Source: Zea mays
Taxonomy: Eukaryota; Streptophyta; Magnoliopsida; Poales; Poaceae
NCBI RefSeq assembly: GCF_902167145.1
Contig: NC_050098.1
Span: forward strand, 133,064,207-133,128,206
Length of the DNA: 64,000 nt
Reading direction: 5' to 3'
Shown: piece after piece, positions 21,296-32,134 of the stretch
Layout of the letters: each line of letters starts with the position of its first letter
Position numbering within the stretch: the stretch's first letter is position 1
Notes under the pieces: generated by a model
Seen by the model: only the letters and a program-made list of their open reading frames with translations
Database searches by the model: none
Told to the model about the DNA's origin: nothing
Translations under genes and position numbers: made by a program

Positions 21296-23630
21296 ATGGA
21301 TCCTAAGGGAAAGGGGATGGTGGTCAATGATAAGGAGAAGGAGTCTATCTTCAACAAGCCGAGGGACGACAAAGCCACTGACTCCGGCTCAAGTCAAAAG
21401 AAGAAGGACGGGATGAAGAAGAGGCGGATCAAGAAGATAGTCTACTACGACAGCGACGAGTCTTCCTCTTCCCAAAAGGACGACGAATACGAGGAGAAAA
21501 AGAAAACGGTTAACTCGAACTTTTCTTTCGATTATTCTCGTATTCCGCAAAGTTCCAATGCTCATTTGCTTTCCATTCCACTTGGTAAACCTCCTCACTT
21601 TGATGGAGAGGACTATGGATTTTGGAGTCACAAAATGTGTAGTCACTTGTTTTCTCTCCATCCAAGTATATGGGAGATAGTAGAAAATGGAATGCAATTT
21701 GATAGTACGGATAGTCCCATATTTATCAATGAACAAATTCACAAAAATGCACAAGATACTACTGTTTTGTTAGCATCATTGTGCAGGGAAGAATATCATA
21801 AGGTGAGCGGCTTGGATAACGCCAAGCAGATTTGGGACACCCTCAAGATCTCGCATGAGGGGAACGACGTCACCATGCTCACCAAGATGGAGTTGGTGGA
21901 AGGCGAACTAGGAAGGTTCGCAATGATCAGGGGGGAGGAGCCAACTCAAACTTACAACAGGCTCAAGACCCTGGTCAACAAAATAAGGAGTTATGGAAGC
22001 ATGAGATGGACGGACCACGACGTCGTCAGGCTTATGCTAAGGTCCTTCACCATCCTTGGTCCGTATCTTGTAAACTCTATTCATGAAAATCCTAGGTACA
22101 ACAAGATGACGCCCGAGGAGATACTTGGAAAGTTCGTAAGCGGGCGAATGATGATCAAGGAGGCGAGATATGTTGATGAGGCGTTAAATGGCCCAATCCA
22201 TGAGCCTCAAACCATAGCTCTAAAAGCAACAAGCAGCAGGGAGGCGCTACCTAGCAAGGTGGCGCAAGTTGAGGCGGCCGGACTAAATGAAGATGAAATG
22301 GCCCTCATCATCGAGCGCTTCAAGACGGCGCTCAAAGGTCGCAAGGAGCATCCCAATAAGAGCAAGACGAAGGGGAAACGCTCCTGCTTCAAGTGTGGTA
22401 AGGTTGGTCACTTTATTGCTAACTGTCCTGATAATGATAGTGACCAGGATCAAGAAAAGAAGAGGGAAAAGAAGAAGACTTACAAGAAAGCGAAGGGCGA
22501 GGCACACCTTTGCAAAGAATGGGACTCTGATTGCTCTTCATCCGACGACGAAGGACTTGCCGCCTCGGCCTTCAACAAATCATCCCTCTTCCCCAACGAG
22601 CATCAACCTGCCTCATGGCAAAGGAAAAGAAGGTATGCACTAGAAATACTATTACATATGCTTCTTCAAGTGATGATGAATCTAGCGATGATGAAATAGA
22701 CTATGCAAGTTTATTCAAAGGTTTAGATAGAACTAAAATTGATAAAATCAATGAATTAATTGATGCCTTGAATGACAAGAATAGATTGTTAGAAAAGAAA
22801 GAGGATCTTTTGTATGAAGAGCATGATAAATTTGTAGATGTCCAAAAATCTCTTGCTTTAGAAGTTAAAAGGAATGAAATGCTTTCTTGTGAATTATCTA
22901 CTTGCCATGAGACTATTTCTATTTTAAAAAGTGTTAATGATGATTTAAATGCTAAGCTAGAAGTAGCAAATAGATCTAGTTCTTGTGTAGAACATGTAGT
23001 GATTTGAAATAGGTGTAAGGACTTTAATGTTGATGCATGTGTTGAGCACCTTACTTCTATTGCAAAACTAAATGGTGAAGTGGCTAGTCTTAATGTCCAA
23101 CATAAGACTAGCAAAAATGAATTTGATAAACTAAAATTTGCAAGGGATGCCTACACTGTTGGTAGGCACCCCTCAATTAAGGATGGGCTTGGCTTTAAGA
23201 GAGAAGCCAAGAACTTAACAAGTCATAAGGCTCCCATCTCCGCCAAGGAGAAAGGGAAGGCCCCTATGGCTAATAGTGTTCAAAAGAATCATGCTTTCAT
23301 TTATAATGATAGAAAATTGTCTAGAAATGCTTATAGGAATTATTCTTATGATTCAAATGCCATGTTTGCTTCAAGTTCCTCCTTTGTGCATGGTAGAAAT
23401 ATGCCTAGGAGAAATGTTGTTCATGTACCTAGAAAACCAAGTAATGAACCTTCTACAATTTATCATGCTTGCAATGCTTCTTTTGCAATTAGTAGGAAGA
23501 ATAAGAAGTGATTGCTAAGAAATTAGGGGCAAAATGAAAGGGAGATAAAACTTGCATTTGGGTCCCTAAGACCATTGTTACTAACCTTGTAGGACCCAAC
23601 AAAAGTTGGGTACCTAAAACCCAAGCCTAA
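21296..23630 (+). pseudogene. Copia B gag
   Basis: The ATG at 21296 lies 50 bp after the LTR. The first open part, to 22699, has a charged N-terminus, a UBN2/DUF4219-like gag core (LGKPPHFDGEDY, DNAKQIWDTL, residues about 95-300) and a CCHC zinc knuckle CFKCGKVGHFIANC (residues ~365-378). Near 22600 a frameshift moves the frame to 22531-23007, a coiled-coil region. A TGA at 23005 interrupts it before 23080-23511. Another frameshift near 23505 precedes the conserved tail, with GDKTCIWVPKT-like sequence and KSWVPKTQA, ending at TAA 23628-23630. Gag would package the RNA. At least three breaks make it non-functional. Confidence 0.85.
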
Positions 23631-23642
23631 ATTGCCTTGCAG

Positions 23643-24209
23643 GTTTATGCATCCGGGGGCTCAAGCTGGATTATCGACAGCGGATGCACAAACCACATGA
23701 CGGGGGAGAAGAAGATGTTCACCTCCTACGTCAAGAACAAAGATTCCCAAGATTCAATCATATTCGGTGACGAGAATCAAGGCAAGGTTAAAGGACTAGG
23801 AAAGATTGCTATTTCATCCGAGCACTCCATTTCTAATGTGTTTTTAGTTGAGTCGCTCGGGTATAACTTGTTATCCGTTAGTCAACTTTGTAATATGGGT
23901 TATAATTGCTTATTCACAAATGTAGATGTGTCTATCTTTAGAAGGAGTGATGGTTCATTAGCTTTTAAGGGTATACTAGACGGCAAACTCTATTTAGTTG
24001 ATTTTGCAATAAGGAAGAGGCCGGTCTAGATGCATGCTTAATTGCTAAGACTAGCATGGGCTGGTTGTGGCATCGCCGTTTAGCACATGTGGGGATGAAG
24101 AACCTTCACAAACTTCTAAAGGGAGAACATGTGTTAGGTCTAACAAATGTAACTTTCGAAAAAGATAGACCTTATGCAGCTTGTCAAGCAAGTAAACAAG
24201 TGGGAAATG
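23643..24209 (+). pseudogene. Copia B pol, N-terminal part (protease, integrase start)
   Basis: Pol restarts after the gag stop in the gag tail's frame. The protease active site is in WIIDSGCTNHMTGEKKMF. The VKGLGKIAI and YNLLSVSQLC segments are typical of Sirevirus pol. A small insertion near 24005 shifts the frame. Beyond it the integrase zinc-binding region is recognisable (WLWHRRLAH, GMKNLHKLLKGEHV). Sequence stops at 24209, where copia A entered, and resumes at 41027. Confidence 0.82.
24205..24209 (+). repeat. Target duplication of copia A, left copy
   Basis: AAATG here matches 41022-41026 immediately after the right LTR of copia A. Confidence 0.88.
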
Positions 24210-24650
24210 TGAAAGGGAATTAGGCTTACACCTATTTCCTAATTGATTTTGGTGGTTGAATTGCCTAACACAAATAATTGGACTAACTAGTTTGCTCTAG
24301 TCTATAAAGTTCTACAGGTGCCAAAGGTTCACAATAAGCCAATAAAAAGACCAAGAAAAGGGTTCAAACAAAGAGAGCAAGGGACAACCGAAGTGTGCCC
24401 TGGTCTGGCGCACCGGACTGTCCGGTGCACCACCGGACAGTGTCCGGTGCTCCAGGGAACTCCAAGCTGAACTCAACACCTTCGGGAATTCTCAGAGGCG
24501 CTCCGCTATAATTCACTGGACTGTCCGGTGCCCCAAGGGAGAGCGACTCTGAACTCGCCAGCTTCGGGAATCCGCTCCGCTATAATTCACCGGACTGTCC
24601 GGTGTGACAGCGGAGCAACGACTACTTCACGCGCAACGGTCGACTGCAAC
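24210..24650 (+). repeat. 5' LTR of copia A, first part
   Basis: It aligns with 39703-40204 of the 3' LTR, with some palindrome-block deletions. It ends with the GCAAC target duplication (24646-24650) of gypsy G. CCGGACTGTCCGG palindromes lie at about 24413-24450 and 24525-24605. Confidence 0.9.
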
Positions 24651-25319
24651 TGTTGAGGACTTGTTCTCGAATGCTATGAATCAAGAACAAGGCAACACAA
24701 AATGTTAAATGTTAATATCCTTCGTCCTTCGAAGCATTATTTCCCTAAGGATATAATGATTTTCGGACGAAGGTTATGAAGGACATACCTTCATAAACAT
24801 AAAATATAATAATGAAGAAGGAATCATATGAAACATAAAAGATAATATAAACAGTTGTGTATTATTGTCGACTCATTTCCATATTATTATGATGAAAAGA
24901 TAAAAATGATATCAAATTATAAATGTACCTTCAGCTCGTGAGAAGGTAAAAACACAAGTGTGACGCAAAAGCCAATGCCAAAATCAGCGTGAACAGTACG
25001 GGGATACTGTTCACCTATTTATAGGCACGGGTCGCAGCCCACACAAAATTACATTAATGCCCTTTACATTTATCAATAACTCTATGATAATTCTTCGAGG
25101 TCTAATCTGGTTTTTCATCTTTAAGTCAGTTTCCTTTCCCGCCGCTATTCCGAAGCTCTTCTACACACAGCTTCGGCTCTGCGCCAACCTTCGTGTTCTT
25201 TGTGCTTCTTCATACCGTGGCTCTGATCCGAGTCCAAAGATACCTGTTAATGTACTTTACTCCAGAAACATTGTTAAATCATGTTTTTGAGGACCTTCGG
25301 AAGCCGAAGGCCCCCAACA
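24651..25319 (-). repeat. 3' LTR of gypsy G
   Basis: 669 bp, from TGTTGAGGAC to CCCCCAACA on the plus strand. A minus-strand TATA box (TATAAATA) is at 25016-25023. CTTCGG/CCGAAG words are frequent. Confidence 0.92.
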
Positions 25320-25333
25320 GTAGCCCCTCGCAA
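25320..25333 (-). promoter_or_regulatory. Polypurine tract of gypsy G
   Basis: On the minus strand, the sequence immediately before the 3' LTR is GCGAGGGGCTAC, a purine-rich stretch where second-strand synthesis would start. The truncated copy has the same sequence at 2260-2273. Confidence 0.6.
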
Positions 25334-25474
25334 TATTAATTTGTTAGAATGATAAATTCAGATTGCGAAATGGACGAAGGCTATGAGCCGAAGGTCCGAA
25401 AAAACACCTTCCTTTTGCTAGAATAGCAACAGTCATTGGCAAATGGGACCCTCCAGTCTTCGACATAATGGGTT

Positions 25475-25482
25475 TATAAATA
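25475..25482 (+). promoter_or_regulatory. TATA box of the antisense gene
   Basis: TATAAATA lies 141 bp upstream of the ATG at 25616, inside the internal region and outside the LTR. The truncated copy at 2415-2422 has the same box, so this looks like a conserved, dedicated promoter for the antisense gene. Confidence 0.65.
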
Positions 25483-25615
25483 CGGGCTCCCCACAATTTA
25501 TTTGACACGCTCTCTTGCCATCCGTTTTACCTGCTCAAATAGTTTTCTGCCTACAAATATTTGGTTGCCTCCCTAGTTTTAAGCTTCGGAAGCGAGAGGC
25601 AAGAATTCCGAAGGA

Positions 25616-28600
25616 ATGTCTGAGAAGAAGAAGGTTGTCGCCGAAATGAAGCTGAGCCTTTCTGAAGAGATGCATCTGGGTTTTCTTGAGTCAATGGCGA
25701 AGACAAATACGGAGAAGATTACAAGGGAGATTTTAGAAGGTTTATCTGAAGATACTGGTGAAAGTGACAGTTACGATGCAGACAGCAGGGGTGAAGATTC
25801 CGAAGATCGGCCATGGCGACCAAGCCATTCAGTCTTCGGAAAATCAACTATTGGGCAAAGTCACCTTGAAAACATGAAGGGGAGATACTTTCGAGATATG
25901 TCCATTGTGAGAGCAGATGCCGGAGAAAGAACTGTGCCGACTCCCGAAGATGATGAAGTTGTTATCTTCCGAAGCTTTTTAAAAGCTGGTCTACGATTCC
26001 CTTTAAGCAGATTCGTGGTAGAAGTTCTAAAAATATATCAGGTTTACCTCCATCAACTTACCCCTGAAGCAATAATAAGAATGGGAATCTTTGTCTGGGC
26101 TGTGAAGAGTCAGGGTCTAGAGCCAAGTGCAAAAAGCTTTTGCAATATACATGAATTGTTATATGAAACGAAGCCCTGGGGTAAAGAGCAATACCATAAC
26201 AACTTTGGTTGCTACAACTTCGGCGCTCGCTCTGGATCAAGCTGTCCCGTGCCCACGTTTCGTAAGAGATGGCCCAGGGAATGGATAAAAGAATGGTTCT
26301 ATGTAAAAAATGATTTGAAGGTTCGAGAGGATATTAAGGATGTCATCATGTGCCCCATCTGGCAGCGCTTCGGACTCCGGAAACCGAAGATAGAAATGGA
26401 TGAAGCAGCCGAAGAATGCCAACGGGCCTTCGGCGTAGTCTGCTCTTTTATTGGGACAAGAGATTTAATACAAGAACACATTGCCTTCAGAGTATGGCCT
26501 CTTGCGGATAATTGGGAAATGCCAAAAGAAACTGTTAAAGAAACTGACGAAGGTGGGCTAGTCAGGCTGAAGTATACATTCAAGTATGGGGACAAGTTCG
26601 TTGAACCAGATGATGATTGGTTAAAGAGCATTGAGACTGTAAGCGATGAATTGCTTGGGATATATTCGAAGGCTGAAGATACTGCATTGTCAGCAGCCTT
26701 CGGAGGCCGAAGAAAGAAAAGACTGAACCGAGTATTTGATGCAATTGGGTTCGTGTACCCCGACTACCATTATCCAGTGCGGGGGCAGAAAAGGAAAGGT
26801 ACGACTTCTGCAAAAGAAACTGCTTCAGCTGCTCCTAGCAAGCCAGCGCCGAAGAGAAAAAGGGTGAAAGTTCTCACACACCGGCCACGCTACATTGAAC
26901 TAGCCATAGTGCCTGAATTCGGCAGCGCAACGTCTTCGGCTCCCGAAGCTAAGGAATCAACTCCGCTGCCAGGAGCCACAGAGCTGGCCGAAGCGCCAAC
27001 AACAAAAGAATTGGAGGAACCAAAGACTCTGTTACCAGAAACCAAAGAGCTAGCCGAAGCGCCATCGACAGAAAAGATGGAAGAAGCAAAAGCATCAACT
27101 GAGGGAGCAAAAATATCAGAAATTTTAAGTCCTTCAGTAGAAATTGAAGTAGCAAAAATTAAAAAGGGGCCAACAGTGACCCCAAAAAGAAAAAGAATGG
27201 TTAACGTATTGGATGTTTTGGAAACAATTAAACTTCCAAGCACAACCCCAAAGAAGACTGCTGAAACTTCTGAGGCGCTTGTTGAATTATCTGTTGCTAA
27301 AGCTCCGAAGCAACAGACTGGAATTGAAACCGGGCCTTCAGAACCGACCAAGGTAATACCTTTGGAAGCAGAAGAAGCAAAAATTGCAAAGGCCACCGAA
27401 GAAGTGAAAATGTCAGAGCCAACTTTGGTCGAAGAAATTGATACCGCTGCCCCCGAAGCATCTTCCAAAATATACGATTATATCGTGCGACATGCTTCGG
27501 GGAAAAAGTTATCGGAAGAAGAAGTTTTTGAAGCTAATCACTATGCCAAAGAATTGAAATATCCGAAGGGGGCACTAGTGTTCAATGGGACGAACGAAGA
27601 AGATTTCCTATACTGCCTCCCAGATAATAAAGAATTGTCCGTCTGCCGGGAGATGGCTAGAAGTATGGGGTTTCCGAAGCTCGAAGCTGGCTTATGTGCT
27701 ATGACGAAACAAGATCTCGCGGATAGTCTTGCCTACAATAGCCTGAAGGTATGGGAATTAGACGTTTGGAAATTTTATAATTCAGAACTCATTCTTTTAT
27801 TCTTATACGAACTTTTTTTCATATAGGGTTTAATTCTAAGCAACGCATTGAGAGCACAAAAGAGTGCCGAAGACGAGAGCTATGAAATTGCGTTCAACAA
27901 TCTACGATCAGAAGTTATTAAACTGAGAAACGAAGCTCTGGAAAAAGATAAAATTCTGCTTACATTGGTAGACAAGGTAAAAAAGGACGAAGCTGCTTCA
28001 AAGGCCCATGCCGAAGCTCAAAAACGTGAAATTAAAGATCTTCAGAAACAGCTAGCTAGAGCTAAAGAAGAACGTATACTTGAAGAAACAAAACGAGAGC
28101 TTAGTGATCAATTGGCCAATCATTTAGAGATAAGTGTTAAGGAGCTTCGTGCATCCCAGAGAAAATGCTATGTTAAATCCATAGAGTGCGTCAAGAAGAT
28201 GAAATCCAGCTTCGCCAGCGTTGGCGCATTCTCTAGCGAAGAGAATTTTTCAAGAGGCAATCCTGAAGGTCCAATGGAATGGATCAGTCACGAAGCAGAG
28301 GCCTTCGAGGAAATTCTGAACAGCCGCGGCGACATCTGCGCTTTTTCGGGTGCTAGAGGGATTGCTACTGTTTTGGAGAAAAAAGGCTGCGAGCATGTAA
28401 AATCCTTAGCGCAGTCCGAAGCTACCTTGTCCACTGAAGACATTAAAGACTCCTCACCCGAAGCAAGCATGGTCGGCGGGAAATTCTTCACCGATATCTG
28501 GGATAACGGCGGCCGAGAATTGGCGCAAGAAATTATTCAAAGGAGTGAAAAAGGCATCCACGATGCTAGAAAAGTAGCGGAAGCTGCCGAGAAAAGTATA

Positions 28601-28849
28601 GAGCCCGAAGGGCACATAGGTATTAATTAGTGGTTTTTATCATGCTGTAATTTTTAATTCCAAACTCTGTTCTCGGTTTGTAATAGTAATATAGCCGTAT
28701 CTTTTCTTCCCTCAGAACCTGCCGAGGCATCTCCGGGCCCCCACCCGAAGGGGGACGATGAAATTAGAAAAATGGCCGAAGCCATTATGGACAAGGTTGT
28801 CAACCAACTATTGAACGAAGCTGTAGAGATAGTGCTTAAAGAGGATTGA
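25616..28849 (+). CDS. Spliced antisense gene of gypsy G, 1019 codons, three exons
   Basis: Exon 1 is 25616-27748 (711 codons, phase 0), exon 2 is 27827-28619 and exon 3 is 28716-28849, ending in TGA. Removing the two GT-AG introns gives one uninterrupted frame. Residues ~85-300 (RYFRDMSIVR, RFPLSRFVVEVLKIY, AIIRMGIFVWAVKS, EWFYVKND) resemble the plant 'putative gypsy type transposon' domain (Pfam PF04195 style), whose function is unknown. A basic patch with KRKG and PKRKRVKV near residues 393-418 looks like a nuclear localisation signal. An A/E/K/P-rich low-complexity region follows, then a coiled coil in exon 2 (about residues 720-820). It lies antisense to gag and occupies the place of pol. 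Protein function is not known; the exon structure is inferred from frame and splice motifs. Confidence 0.78.
27749..27826 (+). other. Intron 1 of the antisense gene
   Basis: 78 bp, donor AAG|GTATGG, acceptor TTTTTTTCATATAG|GG. It is AT-rich and carries an in-frame stop just before the acceptor. Splicing is in phase 0. Confidence 0.72.
28620..28715 (+). other. Intron 2 of the antisense gene
   Basis: 96 bp, donor ATAG|GTATTA, acceptor TTTTCTTCCCTCAG|AA with a good pyrimidine tract. It contains an in-frame stop a few codons after the donor. Splicing (phase 1) joins GGGCACATAG to AACCTGCC and keeps the frame open to the TGA at 28847-28849. Confidence 0.72.
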
Positions 28850-29870
28850 ATGCCATTGTAGAAACATTTAAAACATAAAAATGTGTAATATATTGTAACT
28901 TTAAATGTAATATATAATCTATTTATAGTTTAATTCTTTACGATGCATGAAACTTTGCATACATACCATTTTTTGAGCCTTCGGCGAAAAAACACCTTCC
29001 CTTCTTTTCATGCTTCGTGAAGAAAATCCTTTCTATATCACAAGAATTCGCTTCTCTGATAAAAAATGTCCAAGCTTCGTGAAATATTTTCCGAAGCCAT
29101 AAAAAAGTTTTGTGTTGCGTTTCCGATGAGGCTACACTTCATCTCGATTTGTCTTGTGCCTTAGCACGATTTTCTCTTTTCCAAAATATGTTCCGAAGGT
29201 CAAAACTGTATTCCCTTCTTGTTCCAGATGCATTATGCTGTATGATGCTTATGTTATGCAAAAATGATGTGATGATGTTATGTTATGCAAAATGATATTT
29301 TGTGCCGCAGATACATATCCCTGTAATAAAGCACACGCACTTTTTATATCAGCGCTGACTTTTCGCTGTAAGCCTCCCTTAGGAGCTTCTTCGCCTTTTA
29401 CTTTCAGCGGAATCAGCGTTTATTTTTCGCTGTAAGTCTCCCTTAGGAGCTTCTTCGCCTTTTACTTTCAGCGGAATCAGCGTTTATTTTTCGCTGTAAG
29501 CCTCCCTTAGGAGCTTTTTCGCCTTTTACTTTCAGCGGAATCAGCGTTTATTTTTCGCTGTAAGTTTAGAAAACTTACACTGCGCTCCCTTAGGAACGAC
29601 TTTTTACTGCTTCGAACAATTTGTACTGTGTTCGTTAAATCAAATTTTTGATAATACAAAGGTCCTTCAAATCAGTATAAGTTTGTATGCTTCGGCAACT
29701 CAAGCCTATGGAAAAAACATATTTTTATTATGATAAAAGACGAAAGTATTACAAGGAATTGAAATTCAATAAAAGACATTTAAACTCTTCATAATTGTTC
29801 CTTATTAACAAAAAGGGTAATAGTGAATGTAGAAAATGCAAAAAGAACTGCTGTTGAGGTAGGATATTTG
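28850..29870. other. Non-coding internal region of gypsy G
   Basis: There is no pol remnant on either strand. The region is AT-rich, with CTTCGG words, and contains the 64-bp tandem repeat listed separately. It separates the ends of two convergent genes, the antisense gene and gag. Confidence 0.6.
29351..29572. repeat. 64-bp tandem repeat, ~3.3 copies
   Basis: The word CGCTGTAAG recurs at 29364, 29428, 29492 and 29556, exactly 64 bp apart. Each unit also holds CCTCCCTTAGGAGCTTCTTC (or a close variant) and TTTCAGCGGAATCAGCG. The units are nearly identical. Confidence 0.9.
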
Positions 29871-31388
29871 TCAATAAATGTGCTTCGACTCTGGCACAAT
29901 GCTGTTGACTGTGCGAGCTTCGGACTCCTCTCTGAAATCTCTCTGAAGATGATTGTGCTGACTCCCTTCTAGCTGTTGTCCTCGCTGGGTCGGCGGTGGC
30001 GGTGGAGGTTGCTGCCAAGATGCTTGGGGTTGGCTCGCCGAAGCAACAGAAGCTGCAGGGTGGTTGCCTACATATTCTGGAATATAAGGTGAGTGATACG
30101 AAGCAGTATGCATGACCTGCTTCGGCTGACTCTGTTGCGCTGCTGCTTCCGCTATTTCCTTCTGCTTCTGGATGGTAACATGGCACATCCTAGTAGTATG
30201 GCCCTTGTCTTCACCACAGAATAGGCAATATATTTTTCTTGGCTGGTCTCCAAACCTTCCCCCGAAGCCCCTGGCGCCTCTGCCCCTTGGCGCTGGCGGC
30301 CGAAAAGAACTCTGCTGTTGGGCCGAAGCTTGTGAAGAGTGTTGTGGCCTTTGCTGCTGGTTCCCTTGATCATCAGTTTGAGCAGAGTTATGGATTGACC
30401 TGACATGCCTCGGGTGAAATCTTCCTCCGAAGCCCCTGGTCATTTCAGAGAACCTGAATGCTTCCTCCCTTCTTTGGCGAAAGTCATTGTCAGCTCGAAT
30501 GTATTCGTCCATCTTCTGGAGCAGCTTCTCCAACGTTTGTGGTGGCTTCCTGGCAAAGTACTGCATTGATGGTCCCGGCCGAAGCCCCTTAATCATGGCC
30601 TCAATGACAATTTCATTGGGCACTGTTGGCGCTTGTGCCCTAAGGCGCAGAAACCTCCGGACATACGCCTGAAGGTACTCTTCATGGTCCTGGGTACACT
30701 GGAAGAGAGCCTGAGCGGTGACTGGCTTCGTCTGAAACCCTTGGAAGCTAGTTATCAGCATATCCTTCAATTTCTGCCAAGAAGTAATTGTCCCTGGCCG
30801 AAGAGAAGAGTACCAAGTCTGAGCAACGCTCCTGACGGCCATGACAAAAGATTTTGCCATGACTGTCGTATTGCCACCATACGAAGATATCGTTGCTTCG
30901 TAGCTCATCAGGAATTGCTTGGGGTCTGTATGACCGTCATACATGGGGAGCTGGGGTGGCTTGTAGGACTGGGGCCATGGTGTAGCCTGCAATTCTGTTG
31001 AGAGAGGAGAAGCATCATCAAAAGAAAAGTTTCCATAATGGAAATCTTCATACCAGTCGTCCTCATTGTGGAAGCCTTCCTGATGGGGCTCTCTGCGTGG
31101 AAGCCTTCGGCTCTGATCATCTTGAACAAGATGACGAACCTCTTCAGAAGCTTCGTCTATCTGTCTCTGAAGATCAGCTAGACGAGCCATCTTCTCCTTC
31201 TTGCGCTGCACCTGTTGCTGAAGGATCTCCAGGTTTTGGATCTCCTGATCCAGGTCATCCTCTGGAGGTGTCGGACTAACAGCCTTCCTCTTCTGGCTTC
31301 GGGCCTCTCTAAGAGAAAGGACGTCCTGATTGGGATCCAGCGGCTGTAAAGTACCAGCCCCTGTCGCTGAAGCTTTTTTCGGCGGCAT
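29871..31388 (-). CDS. Gypsy G gag, 505 aa
   Basis: This is an intact ORF starting at the ATG at 31386-31388, 73 bp inside the 5' LTR. It has a basic N-terminus, a coiled coil at residues ~45-90, and a retrotransposon gag core at ~155-330 (YDGHTDPKQFLMSYEA, VAQTWYSSLRPGTI, YLQAYVRRF, IKGLRPG). A CCHC-like finger CLFCGEDKGHTTRMC lies at ~386-400, followed by a P/Q-rich tail. Finger spacing C-x2-C-x5-H-x4-C is not the usual knuckle but equals that in TAT element D (CPYHQGPVKHTLEEC). Gag should form particles and bind element RNA. With no pol downstream, the particle would need enzymes in trans. Confidence 0.85.
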   Translation of the reverse strand: MPPKKASATGAGTLQPLDPNQDVLSLREARSQKRKAVSPTPPEDDLDQEIQNLEILQQQVQRKKEKMARLADLQRQIDEASEEVRHLVQDDQSRRLPRREPHQEGFHNEDDWYEDFHYGNFSFDDASPLSTELQATPWPQSYKPPQLPMYDGHTDPKQFLMSYEATISSYGGNTTVMAKSFVMAVRSVAQTWYSSLRPGTITSWQKLKDMLITSFQGFQTKPVTAQALFQCTQDHEEYLQAYVRRFLRLRAQAPTVPNEIVIEAMIKGLRPGPSMQYFARKPPQTLEKLLQKMDEYIRADNDFRQRREEAFRFSEMTRGFGGRFHPRHVRSIHNSAQTDDQGNQQQRPQHSSQASAQQQSSFRPPAPRGRGARGFGGRFGDQPRKIYCLFCGEDKGHTTRMCHVTIQKQKEIAEAAAQQSQPKQVMHTASYHSPYIPEYVGNHPAASVASASQPQASWQQPPPPPPTQRGQQLEGSQHNHLQRDFREESEARTVNSIVPESKHIY

Positions 31389-31449
31389 GACGAAGGTGAT
31401 GCTTGCCGAAAGTGTTCAAGACTCAAAAAATGGAAGTGAGTTCACCGGA

Positions 31450-31461
31450 GGTGGGCGCCAA
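31450..31461 (-). promoter_or_regulatory. Primer-binding site of gypsy G
   Basis: Directly inside the 5' LTR the minus strand reads TTGGCGCCCAC. Element D starts its primer site with TTGGCGCGCC, so both share TTGGCGC. The tRNA is not identified. Confidence 0.65.
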
Positions 31462-32129
31462 TGTTGAGGACTTGTTCTCGAATGCTATGAATCAAGAACA
31501 AGGCAACACAAAATGTTAAATGTTAATATCCTTCGTCCTTCGAAGCATTATTTCCCTAAGGATATAATGATTTTCGGACGAAGGTTATGAAGGACATACC
31601 TTCATAAACATAAAATATAATAATGAAGAAGGAATCATATGAAACATAAAGATAACATAAACAGTTGTGTATTATTGTCGACTCATTTCCATTTTATTAT
31701 GATGAAAAGATAAAAATGATATCAAATTATAAATGTACCTTCACCTCGTGAGAAGGTAAAAACACAAGTGTGACGCAAAAGCCAATGCCAAAATCAGCGT
31801 GAACAGTACGGGGATACTGTTCACCTATTTATAGGCACGGGTCGCAGCCCACGCAAAATTACATTAATGCCCTTTACATTTATCAATAACTCTATGATAA
31901 TTCTTCAAGGTCTAATCTGGTTTTTCATCTTTAAGTCGGTTTCCTTTCCCGCCGCTATTCCGAAGCTCTTCTACACACAGCTTCGGCTCTGCGCCAACCT
32001 TCGTGTTCTTTGTGCTTCTTCATATCGTGGCTCTGATCCGAGTCCAAAGATACCTATTAATGTACTTTACTCCAGAAACATTGTTAAATCATGTTTTTGA
32101 GGACCTTCGGAAGCCGAAGGCCCCCAACA
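31462..32129 (-). repeat. 5' LTR of gypsy G
   Basis: 668 bp, almost identical to 24651-25319. The minus-strand TATA box at 31826-31833 would drive genomic RNA toward gag. The right copy of the GCAAC duplication follows at 32130-32134. Confidence 0.92.
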
Positions 32130-32134
32130 GCAAC

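Larger units (their letters stand above)
24651..32129 (-). mobile_element. Gypsy G: pol-less TAT-lineage-like element with an antisense gene
   Basis: The LTRs at 24651-25319 and 31462-32129 flank the element, with GCAAC duplicated at 24646-24650 and 32130-32134. By eye the LTRs differ at only about nine sites, so it is young. Gag (29871-31388) sits on the minus strand next to the right LTR, which makes that the 5' LTR. No protease, RT, RNase H or integrase is detectable. On the plus strand, a spliced gene (25616-28849) fills the place where pol would be. The gag zinc finger has the same C-x2-C/H-x5-H-x4-C spacing as TAT element D in this window. Mobilisation must have used another element's enzymes. 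Confidence 0.88.
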
